Source of the DNA: Woronichinia sp035285405
Lineage (GTDB): Bacteria; Cyanobacteriota; Cyanobacteriia; Cyanobacteriales; Microcystaceae
DNA: 26,934 nucleotides
Reading direction: 5' to 3'
Assembly (NCBI GenBank): GCA_035285405.1
Contig: JAYKJI010000140.1
Span: 1 to 26,934 of the forward strand
Shown here: positions 15,684 through 24,022 of the stretch, piece by piece
How the letters are laid out: the number at the start of each line of letters is the position of its first letter
Numbering within the stretch: the first letter of the stretch is position 1
Made by a program: the position numbers and the translations under genes
Notes under the pieces: generated by a model
What the model saw: the letters and a program-made list of their open reading frames with translations, nothing else
Told to the model about the DNA's origin: nothing
Database searches by the model: none

Positions 15684-16862
15684 GTGACTGAATTCCTGGC
15701 TTTTGTCTGCTTTTTCCTGTTGCTGCTGCAAATTCCGGCAACGCTGATTTTGCTGTCTCGTCTGCTCAAAGGGGCCGTTCGTCGGCCTCCCCTACTCCCT
15801 GACCAACCCACACCAGCAATGATAGGTGCGGTCAGTATTGTGGTTCCTACCCTGAATGAAGTTGATCGCATTACTCCCTGTCTGACTGGACTACAACGAC
15901 AAACGGGGGAAGTTCGGGAAATTTTAATCGTTGATAGTCATTCCCAGGATGGAACCAGAGAACGGGTGATAGAGGCGAGCAAAGTAGATCCACGTTTCCA
16001 GTTATTAACCGATGATCCCTTACCCTCCGGCTGGGTCGGTCGTCCCTGGGCTTTAAATTATGGTTTTTGTCATAGTTCTCCTGCCAGTGATTGGATTCTC
16101 GGCATTGATGCTGATACCCAACCCCAGCCAGGACTGGTTGCCAGTTTGCTCAAGGCTGCTGATCAAGAGGGTTATGATCTGCTCTCTCTTTCTCCCCAAT
16201 TTATTCTGGAATCGCCAGGAGAATGGTGGCTGCAACCAGCTTTATTAATGACATTACTGTACCGTTTTGACTCGGCGGGGGTTCGCAATCAAGCCCCAGC
16301 AAGGGTGATGGCCAATGGCCAATGTTTTCTCTGTCGTCGTGGGGTTTTAGCTGAATTGAATGGTTATCAAGTGGCCGCCCGTTCCTTTTGCGATGATGTC
16401 ACCTTGGCTCGTTATGCGGCCCAACAGGGTTACAAAGTCGGGTTTTTGGATGGGGCAAAGGTTATTCGCGTGCGAATGTATGCAGGAATGGCGGAATTGT
16501 GGCGGGAATGGGGAAGATCTCTGGATCTCAAGGATGCCACCTCTCAAACGGAACTTTGGGGCGATTTAGCTCTATTAACCCTAGTACAAGGCTTGCCCCT
16601 ATGGCTTTTGGGATTGTTAGGTCTGGCTTGGTGCTTAGGAAATCACTTTTTGACCCTACAAGCGGCGATCGCGGTCAATGGAGTTTTAGTTTTGATTCGT
16701 TTTGCCCTTTTATTCGCCGTTTATCCTTCCTATTACCGAGAGCAAAAATCCTTAGCCGCCCTCTGTTTTTGGTTGTCGCCCCTAGCTGATGCGATCGCTG
16801 TGGTACGGATTTTCTTGTCAGCAGCCCAGCAACCGAAACAATGGCGAGGCAGACAATATTAA
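15684..16862 (+). CDS. cruG: Carotenoid glycosyltransferase, CruG (GT2 family)
   Basis: The 392-residue protein has an N-terminal membrane anchor (about 3-25), a GT2 catalytic domain (about 45-280) and C-terminal membrane helices. GT2 motifs are SIVVPTLNEVDRI, the nucleotide-sugar-binding LGIDADTQPQPG (DxD-type Asp-Ala-Asp), and the acceptor region SFCDDVTLARY. CruG attaches the sugar to the 2'-hydroxyl of myxol. The start is GTG at 15684, only 5 bases after the cruF stop and without a clear ribosome site, so translation is probably coupled. The stop codon overlaps the convergent uvrA stop. Confidence 0.87.
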   Translation: MTEFLAFVCFFLLLLQIPATLILLSRLLKGAVRRPPLLPDQPTPAMIGAVSIVVPTLNEVDRITPCLTGLQRQTGEVREILIVDSHSQDGTRERVIEASKVDPRFQLLTDDPLPSGWVGRPWALNYGFCHSSPASDWILGIDADTQPQPGLVASLLKAADQEGYDLLSLSPQFILESPGEWWLQPALLMTLLYRFDSAGVRNQAPARVMANGQCFLCRRGVLAELNGYQVAARSFCDDVTLARYAAQQGYKVGFLDGAKVIRVRMYAGMAELWREWGRSLDLKDATSQTELWGDLALLTLVQGLPLWLLGLLGLAWCLGNHFLTLQAAIAVNGVLVLIRFALLFAVYPSYYREQKSLAALCFWLSPLADAIAVVRIFLSAAQQPKQWRGRQY

Positions 16863-19765
16863 TGGCATGAATGAACTGGTAAGACCTGGGCTAAATACTG
16901 ACCCGTATAGGATTGCGGATTTTTTGCTACCTCTTCAGGGGTTCCCACTGCAATAATTTCGCCACCGCGATCGCCGCCTTCCGGGCCCAGGTCAATCACC
17001 CAATCACTACAGCGAATCACATCTAAATTGTGTTCAATCACTAAAATAGAATTACCTTTGTCAACTAATCTTTGTAAAACATTTAATAATTGATGGACAT
17101 CGTAAAAAGATAAACCCGTTGTCGGTTCGTCAATTAAATACAAAGTTTTACCCGTCGCCCGCCGTGATAATTCCGTTGCTAATTTAACCCGTTGCGCTTC
17201 TCCACCTGACAATGTGGGAGCCGATTGGCCTAATTTGACATAACCTAAACCCACATCGACTAGGGTTTGTAAACGAGTAACCGCGCGGGGAATATTTTCA
17301 AAGACTTTGAGAGCTTCTTCGGCAGTTAATTCCAACACATCGGCAATGGAATAATCTTTAAATTTTACCTGTAAGGTTTCGCGGTTATATCTAGTTCCTT
17401 TACAAACATCACACTGCACATAAACATCCGGTAAAAAATTCATTTCAATAATATTAACGCCTTGTCCTCCACAGGCTTCACAACGACCACCCTTAACATT
17501 AAAAGAAAATTGTCCAGGCTTATAACCCCTAGCTTTCGCTTCAATAGTTTGACTAAAAATTTCTCGAATCGGGTCAAAAATGCCGGTATAGGTCGCCGGA
17601 TTAGAGCGGGGGGTGCGACCAATGGGAGATTGATCAATGACAATTACTTTATCGATCGCTTCCAGACCATGCAAACTATCTAAATTTTTAGGAAAGGGAA
17701 CCTGACGGGTTAAATGATGTTGTAAGGCGGGATAAAGTAACTCGTTAATGAGGGTAGATTTTCCTGAACCAGAAACCCCCGTAATACAAACTAGTTTACC
17801 CAGAGGAATAGCGACGGTAATATTTTTGAGGTTATTCTGATAGCAATTTTCCAATTTTAAAACAAAGCCATTGCCTTCTCGTCGTTTTTCAGGGGTGGTA
17901 ATTTCTATTCGTCTAGAGAGATAGGCTCCGGTGAGGGATTGGGAATTCTTCAGTAGGGTTTCTAAGTCGCCTTGACAGACAATTTCACCACCATGAATAC
18001 CGGCTTTCGGGCCAATATCCACCAGATAATCTGCCTGACAAATGGTATCTTCATCATGTTCAACCACAATCAGGGTATTGCCTAAATCTCGCAATCTTTT
18101 TAAGGTATTTAAGAGGCGATCGTTATCCCGTTGATGCAGACCAATACTTGGCTCATCTAATACGTAAAGAACTCCCGTTAAACCTGAGCCAATTTGGGTA
18201 GCTAAACGAATGCGCTGGGCTTCACCTCCCGATAGGGTCATGGCGGCTCGATCTAGGCTCAAATAATCTAGGCCAACATCCATTAAAAATTGCAATCTAG
18301 CGCGAATTTCTTTCAGAGCTAATTCCCCAATTAAAGCTTGCCGAGGCGTTAAGGTTAGTTGTTGAATTCGTTCTAAGGTTTCTCGAATTGGGGCACTGGT
18401 TAACTCATCAATATGATATTGTCCTAAACGGACTGATAAAGCTTCTGGTTTTAAGCGTTTACCGTTGCAGGTTTCACAAATTTGATTAACAATATATTTT
18501 TCTAATTTTTGTTTAATGGCATCAGAGGAGCTATCTTGATAATTGCGGTCTAACATGGTTAAAATACCGGCAAATTTACGATAATAGCCCTTGCCCTGGT
18601 GATAACGAGAATCTTCGGCAAACCATACCTCTTCTTCGCTACCATGCAGTAGAATATTTTGCTGTTCAGGTGTTAATTTTTGCCAAGGGGTTTGTATTTC
18701 AAAGTTGAAGGCTTGCCCTAAACTGTATAATAATGATAAATAATAGGAATTGTCTCGATCTGACCAGGGTGCGATCGCTGAATATAAGGGTTGAGTGGGG
18801 TCGGGAATGACTAATTCGGGGGAAAAGGTGCGATGGGTTCCCAAGCCATGACAATCAGGACAGGCTCCATAGGGAGAATTAAAGGAAAATAAACGGGGCG
18901 ATAATTCTTCCATCACGGCCCCATGTTCAGGACAGGCAAAGTTTTCGGAAAAGATCATTTCTTTGCTATCAGGTAAGGCATAGATTCCTGGTTTTTCGGC
19001 AGCTATCAAGGTTTTTTGAGATGATTTTTCTGATTCTAGATCATTCAATATTTCAATAATGGCTGTGCCTTCTGCCTGTTTTAAACAAGTGCTCAAAGAA
19101 TCGACTAATCGCTCTTGTAGTCCTGGCTTTTGAATGAGCCGATCAATGACAATTTCAATGTGGTGTTGATGATTTTTATTGAGTTCAATATTATCCGTTA
19201 ATTCCCTCACTTCACCATTAATTCTCACTCGCACGAAACCCTGGGAAGCTAAACTAGAAAGTAGTTGTTTATGGGTTCCTTTTTTACCTCGTATGACAGG
19301 GGCTAAGATCTGAAATTTGGTACGCTCTGGTAAAGCCATAATGCGATCGCACATTTCATCAATGGTTTGAGGCGCGATGTTCCTGTCGCAATGGGGACAA
19401 TGGGGACTGCCGGCCCGTCCAAAAAGTAGGCGTAAATAGTCATAAATTTCAGTGACAGTACCAACCGTAGAACGGGGGTTATGGGAGGTGGATTTTTGGT
19501 CAATAGAAATAGCGGGGCTTAGACCTTCAATGGCATCCACATCGGGTTTATCCAATTGCCCTAAAAATTGGCGAGCGTAGGCACTCAGAGATTCCACATA
19601 CCGCCGTTGACCTTCGGCAAAGATGGTGTCAAAGGCCAAGGAAGATTTGCCAGATCCTGAAACTCCTGTAAAAACAATCAGGCGATCGCGGGGTAAATCC
19701 AGATCAACGTTTTTGAGGTTATGTTGTCTCGCGCCTCGAATACGGATGGTGTTTGGGTCAGTCAT
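16859..19765 (-). CDS. uvrA: Excinuclease ABC subunit A
   Basis: UvrA is the ATP-dependent damage-recognition subunit of nucleotide excision repair, loading UvrB. The 968 residues have normal length and order. They run: a first Walker A GVSGSGKSSLAFDT (about 34-47), zinc site CPHCDRN, the UvrB-binding region, a second zinc site with CPDCHGLG, signature LSGGEAQRIRLA, Walker B VLYVLDEPSIGL, a second Walker A GVSGSGKSTLINEL, the C-terminal zinc finger CEACGG...CDVCKG, then LSGGEAQRVKLATELS and LYLIDEPTTGL. All ATPase and zinc residues I could follow are intact. I saw no LexA-type box upstream. It ends inside the cruG stop: TTA at 16859-16861 on one strand, TAA at 16860-16862 on the other. Confidence 0.97.
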   Translation of the reverse strand: MTDPNTIRIRGARQHNLKNVDLDLPRDRLIVFTGVSGSGKSSLAFDTIFAEGQRRYVESLSAYARQFLGQLDKPDVDAIEGLSPAISIDQKSTSHNPRSTVGTVTEIYDYLRLLFGRAGSPHCPHCDRNIAPQTIDEMCDRIMALPERTKFQILAPVIRGKKGTHKQLLSSLASQGFVRVRINGEVRELTDNIELNKNHQHHIEIVIDRLIQKPGLQERLVDSLSTCLKQAEGTAIIEILNDLESEKSSQKTLIAAEKPGIYALPDSKEMIFSENFACPEHGAVMEELSPRLFSFNSPYGACPDCHGLGTHRTFSPELVIPDPTQPLYSAIAPWSDRDNSYYLSLLYSLGQAFNFEIQTPWQKLTPEQQNILLHGSEEEVWFAEDSRYHQGKGYYRKFAGILTMLDRNYQDSSSDAIKQKLEKYIVNQICETCNGKRLKPEALSVRLGQYHIDELTSAPIRETLERIQQLTLTPRQALIGELALKEIRARLQFLMDVGLDYLSLDRAAMTLSGGEAQRIRLATQIGSGLTGVLYVLDEPSIGLHQRDNDRLLNTLKRLRDLGNTLIVVEHDEDTICQADYLVDIGPKAGIHGGEIVCQGDLETLLKNSQSLTGAYLSRRIEITTPEKRREGNGFVLKLENCYQNNLKNITVAIPLGKLVCITGVSGSGKSTLINELLYPALQHHLTRQVPFPKNLDSLHGLEAIDKVIVIDQSPIGRTPRSNPATYTGIFDPIREIFSQTIEAKARGYKPGQFSFNVKGGRCEACGGQGVNIIEMNFLPDVYVQCDVCKGTRYNRETLQVKFKDYSIADVLELTAEEALKVFENIPRAVTRLQTLVDVGLGYVKLGQSAPTLSGGEAQRVKLATELSRRATGKTLYLIDEPTTGLSFYDVHQLLNVLQRLVDKGNSILVIEHNLDVIRCSDWVIDLGPEGGDRGGEIIAVGTPEEVAKNPQSYTGQYLAQVLPVHSCH

Positions 19766-19815
19766 GGAAAATCAGGCTTAACAATTTTTAATAATTGTAC
19801 AATATTTTAAGATGA

Positions 19816-19845
19816 TTGACTTTCATAGAATAATTGTCTTACGAT
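19816..19845 (+). promoter_or_regulatory. Promoter of the glycine-zipper/nuclease pair
   Basis: TTGACT (19816-19821), an 18-base spacer and TACGAT (19840-19845) form a good sigma-70-type promoter 62 bases before the ATG at 19908. It is the best-looking promoter in the right half of the window. Confidence 0.55.
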
Positions 19846-19856
19846 AGAACTAGTAT

Positions 19857-19870
19857 TTCTCCTAGGAGAA
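19857..19870. promoter_or_regulatory. Perfect palindrome at the predicted transcription start
   Basis: TTCTCCTAGGAGAA is a perfect 14-base palindrome starting 12 bases after the -10 box. The octamer AATTGTCT occurs on both sides (19832-19839 and 19870-19877). The arrangement suggests an operator that would block transcription, though a short leader hairpin is also possible. Confidence 0.4.
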
Positions 19871-19907
19871 TTGTCTGACTTCTTTCACAAAATTAGGATG
19901 ATTTTTT

Positions 19908-20360
19908 ATGCCTGAAAATCAATCAAAAGAATCTGAGCAACAAAGTACATCTTCTGATATGCAAGATGCTGCTGTATCTGTCGGCATTGGTGCGGCTGTT
20001 GGGGCAGGAACTTCTGCCTTATTGGGAGGAATGGGTTTAGCGGTTGGAGGTACAGCCGTTGGTATTGGTGCGGCTCCTGTGGCTGCGGCTGGTGCTGTAG
20101 TCGGCTCTGCGGCCTATGGGGTCAAAAAAGCAGTGGAAGAACAAGACCCCAGTATTCTAGGGGCTGCTGCTGTCGGGGCTGGGGCTGGCGCAGGGGTTTC
20201 TGCTGTTTTAGGCGGAATGGGATTAGCTGTTGGTGGTACAGCGTTAGGAATTACCATGGCTCCTGTGGCTGCGGTTGGGGCGGTTGTGGGATTAGCCGGT
20301 TATGGAATTTTCAAATTATTTCAAGGTGATAATTCAGGGGAATCAACAGAAAAAAAGTAA
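19908..20360 (+). CDS. Glycine-zipper membrane protein with an internal duplication
   Basis: The 150-residue product has a polar N-terminus (about 1-20), two long Gly/Ala/Val-rich hydrophobic blocks and a charged tail. The blocks are a tandem duplication with a 62-residue period: residues 37-74 align with 99-136, both containing LGGMGLAVGGTA and APVAA.GAVVG. Glycine every third or fourth residue is the glycine-zipper pattern of tightly packed membrane helices, seen in channels, some bacteriocins and outer-membrane lipoproteins. There is no signal peptide or Gly-Gly leader. It is followed 42 bases later by a nuclease-like gene on the same transcript. No named family is recognised, and pore formation is only a possibility. 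Confidence 0.7.
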   Translation: MPENQSKESEQQSTSSDMQDAAVSVGIGAAVGAGTSALLGGMGLAVGGTAVGIGAAPVAAAGAVVGSAAYGVKKAVEEQDPSILGAAAVGAGAGAGVSAVLGGMGLAVGGTALGITMAPVAAVGAVVGLAGYGIFKLFQGDNSGESTEKK

Positions 20361-20402
20361 GGTATTAAAAACGAAAAAAATATCGACGAGGTTACAAAAA
20401 AT

Positions 20403-20801
20403 ATGGGTCAAAAAGCAAAACCTAACTTTTTACAAGTTCTTGCTCGAAAAGTCGTTCGGGAGGCCATTCAACAAATTAATGACCAGAAACCTGAAAAACC
20501 CATTAATAAACCTCTAGAGGGAACCGAGGCTTTTTATCGTGATCGGTTAGCACAAAAGCTGGGTGGTAAAACTGAAATTTCAACACCTGTTGGTCGAATA
20601 GATATTTTAACGCCAACAGAAGTTATTGAGGTTAAGCGTTCCGCTAATTGGAAAAGTGCGATCGGTCAAGTTAAAAGTTATGGTCAATTTTATCCTAAGC
20701 ATCATTTACGAATACATCTATTTGGTAAACTCACAAAAACTAAACTTGAAACAATTCAATCTGTGTGCAACTCTGAGCAAATTCACTTAACTTGGGAATA
20801 G
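20403..20801 (+). CDS. Small PD-(D/E)XK nuclease-like protein
   Basis: The 132-residue protein has the core of the PD-(D/E)XK fold. A first helix carries Glu42 (GTEAFYRDRLAQKLGG). A strand holds Asp67 (GRIDILT) and the next strand Glu76-x-Lys78 (VIEVKRS). A helix holds Gln89 (SAIGQVKSYG), as in Holliday-junction resolvase relatives. The metal-binding acids and the lysine are all present, so it is probably an active DNase. The N-terminal 38 residues are basic and helical and may bind DNA. The exact subfamily is not recognised; a host repair enzyme, a phage- or virus-derived enzyme and a toxin domain are all possible. Its partner upstream is the glycine-zipper protein. Confidence 0.65.
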   Translation: MGQKAKPNFLQVLARKVVREAIQQINDQKPEKPINKPLEGTEAFYRDRLAQKLGGKTEISTPVGRIDILTPTEVIEVKRSANWKSAIGQVKSYGQFYPKHHLRIHLFGKLTKTKLETIQSVCNSEQIHLTWE

Positions 20802-20808
20802 GATTTTC

Positions 20809-20890
20809 TATAAAATAGCGATCGCCCTTTGCAAATTTCACAAAACAGCTATTGCCCTCTCCCATCTCCACAAAAAAACAGCGATCGCCA
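20809..20890. repeat. Three decayed HIP1-containing direct repeats
   Basis: The unit is roughly ACAAAACAGCGATCGCC. It occurs near 20811 (TAAAATAGCGATCGCC), near 20843 in mutated form (CAGCTATTGCC) and near 20873 (AAACAGCGATCGCC), spaced about 31 bases. It lies between the nuclease stop and the fumC promoter. No gene is seen in this gap. Confidence 0.4.
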
Positions 20891-20923
20891 ATCCTCGCTA
20901 TTCGTCAGTAAGGAGACAGGCTT

Positions 20924-20952
20924 TTGACTAGAATAGTAGCCAGTAGTAATTT
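20924..20952 (+). promoter_or_regulatory. Promoter of fumC
   Basis: TTGACT (20924-20929), a 17-base spacer and TAATTT (20947-20952) lie 21 bases before the fumC ATG, which implies a very short leader. Confidence 0.45.
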
Positions 20953-20973
20953 GCTGTTTATTTGATTTAGTTT

Positions 20974-22380
20974 ATGACCTCTTCTTCTTTCCCAACTCGC
21001 ATTGAAACCGATAGCATGGGGCCGATGGAAGTGCCTAGTCATCGCTATTGGGGGGCGCAAACTCAACGATCTTTAAAATATTTTGCGATCGGCTATGATG
21101 TCATGCCCGCAGAACTGATTCGGGCCTTTGGTATTCTCAAAAAGGCAGCCGCGATCGCGAACCGAGATTTAGGGAAATTAAGTGAAGAGAAGGCACAGTT
21201 AATCTTTCAGGCAGCCGATGAAGTTATTGCCGGTCAATTAGATGAGCATTTTCCCCTTAGTGTTTGGCAAACAGGCAGTGGAACCCAAACCAATATGAAT
21301 GCCAATGAGGTGATTGCTAATCGGGCGATCGCCCTTTTTGGCGGAGAACTGGGCAGTAAAACACCGATCCATCCCAATGATGATGTCAATATGTCGCAAT
21401 CCTCGAACGATACCTTTCCGACGGCCATGCACATTGCGGCAGTGCAACAAATCAAGCAAATCCTAATTCCTCAGATTCTAGCTTTACGTAACGCCCTGGC
21501 ACAAAAACAGGCAGGATTTGACGACATTATCAAAATTGGTCGGACTCATCTCATGGATGCAGTTCCCCTAACCTTGGGTCAAGAATTTTCTGGCTATGTG
21601 GCCCAACTAGATCACAATTTGGAGCAATTAGAACGTTGTCTGCCCCATCTCTACGAATTGGCGATCGGGGGAACGGCTGTCGGTACAGGTCTCAATACCC
21701 ATCCTGAATTTGCCCAACGGGTTGCTCAAACCATCTCAGCGATGACCGGCTTACCCTTTGTTTCTGCTGCCAACAAGTTTGCTGCCTTAGCCAGTCATGA
21801 GGCGATCGTTATGGCCAGTGGCTCCCTCAAAACGTTGGCCTGTTCCTTGATGAAAATTGCCAATGATCTGCGTTGGTTAGGCTCTGGGCCCCGTTGCGGT
21901 TTAGGGGAGTTAATTTTACCGGCTAATGAACCAGGGTCTTCAATTATGCCAGGCAAGGTCAATCCGACCCAATCAGAGGCCATGACCATGGTTTGTGTAC
22001 AAGTAATGGGGAATGATACGGCCATTACCTTCGCGGGCAGTCAAGGCAATTTTGAATTAAATGTTTTCAAACCAGTCATGATTTATAACCTCTTACATTC
22101 TATTCACCTCTTAGCAGATGCTAGTCGTTCTTTTCGAGAACATTTAGTGGTAGGAATTGAAGCTAATCGTCCCCAGATCCAACATTTTCTTACCAATTCT
22201 TTAATGTTAGTAACGGCTTTAAATTCCCATATCGGATATGATCGGGCGGCTCAAGTTGCGAAGAAGGCCTATGAGCAAAATAAAACCTTAAAGGCGGCCT
22301 GTGTAGAATTAGGCTTTCTTACCGCCGCAGAATTTGATCAATGGGTGCGACCAGGAGAAATGCTTTATCCCTCTCCCTAA
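20974..22380 (+). CDS. fumC: Fumarate hydratase class II
   Basis: FumC interconverts fumarate and malate; in cyanobacteria it also recycles the fumarate released by arginine and purine synthesis. The 468-residue length is normal. It opens with DSMGPMEVPSHRYWGAQTQR. Also visible are the substrate-binding TGSGTQTNMNANEVIANRA, the H-containing IGRTHLMDAVPLTLGQEF (near residue 189), and the superfamily signature GSSIMPGKVNPTQSEAM (near residue 320). These include the catalytic serine loop. This distinguishes fumarase from argininosuccinate lyase and aspartase-type relatives fairly well. It has its own promoter just upstream. Confidence 0.95.
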   Translation: MTSSSFPTRIETDSMGPMEVPSHRYWGAQTQRSLKYFAIGYDVMPAELIRAFGILKKAAAIANRDLGKLSEEKAQLIFQAADEVIAGQLDEHFPLSVWQTGSGTQTNMNANEVIANRAIALFGGELGSKTPIHPNDDVNMSQSSNDTFPTAMHIAAVQQIKQILIPQILALRNALAQKQAGFDDIIKIGRTHLMDAVPLTLGQEFSGYVAQLDHNLEQLERCLPHLYELAIGGTAVGTGLNTHPEFAQRVAQTISAMTGLPFVSAANKFAALASHEAIVMASGSLKTLACSLMKIANDLRWLGSGPRCGLGELILPANEPGSSIMPGKVNPTQSEAMTMVCVQVMGNDTAITFAGSQGNFELNVFKPVMIYNLLHSIHLLADASRSFREHLVVGIEANRPQIQHFLTNSLMLVTALNSHIGYDRAAQVAKKAYEQNKTLKAACVELGFLTAAEFDQWVRPGEMLYPSP

Positions 22381-22764
22381 TGATTATTATGACTAGGTGA
22401 AAATGGGCGATCGCCCTTAACCCTTACCCAATAAAAAAGAGATCATGTCATCAACCGTTAACAAACTAGCCTTAGTTGTTAAAAAAATCTAAATTATTAA
22501 ATCAAAAGCACTAAAGTTTGTTAAACCTTAGATTGGAGGTCTATCTAAAACCTTCTTGCTCTCTTTAATTGGGATGAATGATTGGTAATGCCAAGGTTAA
22601 TCTTGATGTTGCGATCCACTGGTTGTCAATGTTTATCTATTTTTTCGACCCAAACTTAATCAAGTGTTGGCAAATTTCTCCTCATTCTTTCTCATTGTCA
22701 TTTTAGTTAACTCATTTGCTGACAAAAAGTTTGTTCGATGTTACTAGCTCATTAGGAAAATACC
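22381..22764 (+). other. Gap between fumC and phaA without a gene
   Basis: The 384 bases hold no convincing coding frame. A GGGCGATCGCCC palindrome follows the fumC stop. An imperfect hairpin AACAAACTA...TTAGTTGTT (near 22460-22482) has no T-run after it. The last 80 bases are AT-rich and should contain the phaA promoter, but I see no clear -35/-10 pair. The ribosome site TAGGA lies at 22753-22757. Confidence 0.5.
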
Positions 22765-23955
22765 ATGCGTGACGTTTATATTGTTGCTGCCCAAAGAACC
22801 CCCCTCGGTCGTTTTGGTGGAGCTTTAACCGAATTTTCCCCGTCGGACTTGGGAGCTAAGGCCATGAAAGCGGCCCTAACCCAATCGGGATTATCCCCAG
22901 CGGCCTTAGATCTTTACATTATGGGGAATGTATTACGGGCTGGTCATGGCCAATTGTTGCCCCGTCAGGCTGCCTTGAAAGCAGGAATTCCCGAAAGTGT
23001 GGATGGCTATGCCGTCGATATGGTTTGTTCCTCGGCAATGGTTAGTTTAATTAACGGCATGATGGCGATTCGGGGAGGCGAAGCAGAGGTTGTCCTGGCG
23101 GGCGGGATGGAAGTGATGTCTCAAACGGGCTTTTTCCTGTCCCATCGGGCCCGTTGGGGTTATAAGTTTCTACTCGGTGCGCCGGAACAACTGACAGATT
23201 TACTACTCCATGACGGTTTAATGGACGCAACTACTGGCGAAGGGATGGGCGATCAGACAGAACGATTGGCGGCGGAACATGGTTTTACCCGTCAAGCCTT
23301 GGACGAAGTGGCCTACTATTCCCAAAAACGAGCAGCCGAGGCCACTAGTGCGGGGCTATTTAAGACAGAAATTACTCCCATTGAAGTGAAAACTCGTAAA
23401 GGAGTACAAATCATTGAGACGGATGAAGGAATTCGGGGCGAAACAACGCTAGAGAGTTTGGGCAAACTGCGGCCAGCCTTTAATCCGCAAGGGGTTTTGA
23501 CGGCGGGGAATAGTAGCCAGATTTCCGATGGGGCAGCGGCCTTAATTTTAGCCAGTGCAGAAGCGGTAGAACGCTATGGCTTAACGCCCTTGGGTAAAAT
23601 TTTGGGTGGTTCCTGGGCAGGGGGGCCGTCCTGGCGTTTCCCTGAGGTTCCCATTTTTGCGGCTCAGAAATTACTGGCTAAGTTAAAAATGGAGATTTCT
23701 GACTTTCATTTATTTGAAAATAATGAAGCGTTTGCCGTTAGTAGTTTGCTATTTAACAAACTTTTAGGCGTTGATCCTGAAAAACTCAATGTCAATGGTG
23801 GGGCGATCGCCCTGGGTCATCCGATTGGGGCTTCGGGGGCACGAATTGTGGTGACCTTGCTCTATGCTCTGCAACAACGGGATCAAAGTTTGGGATTGGC
23901 AGCCCTTTGTCATGGTACAGGTGGCGGAACTGCGATCGCCATTGAACGAGTTTAG
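22765..23955 (+). CDS. phaA: Acetyl-CoA acetyltransferase (beta-ketothiolase) for PHA synthesis
   Basis: PhaA condenses two acetyl-CoA to acetoacetyl-CoA, the first step to polyhydroxybutyrate. The 396 residues carry the thiolase catalytic set: the acyl-enzyme Cys88 (DMVCSSAM), the signature NVNGGAIALGHPIGASGARI with His352, and Cys382 in LCHGTGGGTAIA, where many biosynthetic thiolases read C-G-G-G. The NEAFA loop is present. TAGGAAAATACC precedes the ATG. The gene lies 67 bases before phaB, the same pair order as in other PHA-making unicellular cyanobacteria. The synthase genes phaE/phaC are not in the window. Confidence 0.93.
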   Translation: MRDVYIVAAQRTPLGRFGGALTEFSPSDLGAKAMKAALTQSGLSPAALDLYIMGNVLRAGHGQLLPRQAALKAGIPESVDGYAVDMVCSSAMVSLINGMMAIRGGEAEVVLAGGMEVMSQTGFFLSHRARWGYKFLLGAPEQLTDLLLHDGLMDATTGEGMGDQTERLAAEHGFTRQALDEVAYYSQKRAAEATSAGLFKTEITPIEVKTRKGVQIIETDEGIRGETTLESLGKLRPAFNPQGVLTAGNSSQISDGAAALILASAEAVERYGLTPLGKILGGSWAGGPSWRFPEVPIFAAQKLLAKLKMEISDFHLFENNEAFAVSSLLFNKLLGVDPEKLNVNGGAIALGHPIGASGARIVVTLLYALQQRDQSLGLAALCHGTGGGTAIAIERV

Positions 23956-23979
23956 ATCTGTCTAACTCTTTACTCTCAA

Positions 23980-24012
23980 CTATTCACTATTCACTCTTCA
24001 CTATTCACTCTC
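23980..24012 (+). repeat. Short tandem repeat in the phaA-phaB gap
   Basis: Four imperfect copies of (C)TATTCACT/TCTTCACT fill 33 bases just before the phaB ribosome site (AGGAG, 24014-24018). The run consists mostly of T, C and A and has no fold. It could change in length by slippage and so vary the spacing between phaA and phaB. Confidence 0.5.
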
Positions 24013-24022
24013 AGGAGTCATT

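Noticed and set aside
19300..19510. Extra frames inside uvrA on the same strand.
   Set aside because: They are shadows of the uvrA reading frame; uvrA codes through the whole stretch with intact motifs.
20302..20517. A frame bridging the glycine-zipper and nuclease genes, suggesting a frameshifted fusion.
   Set aside because: Both flanking genes have their own starts and complete-looking ends, and the bridging frame has no protein-like composition in its unique part.
22440..22500. Hairpin AACAAACTA/TTAGTTGTT as the fumC terminator.
   Set aside because: The stem is bulged, lies about 80 bases after the stop and lacks a T-run on the plus strand.
23908..23930. CHGTGGG in place of the usual thiolase C-terminal CGGG-type motif as a sign of inactivity.
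   Set aside because: The second catalytic cysteine (Cys382) and the glycines are present; the difference is within the range of the family.
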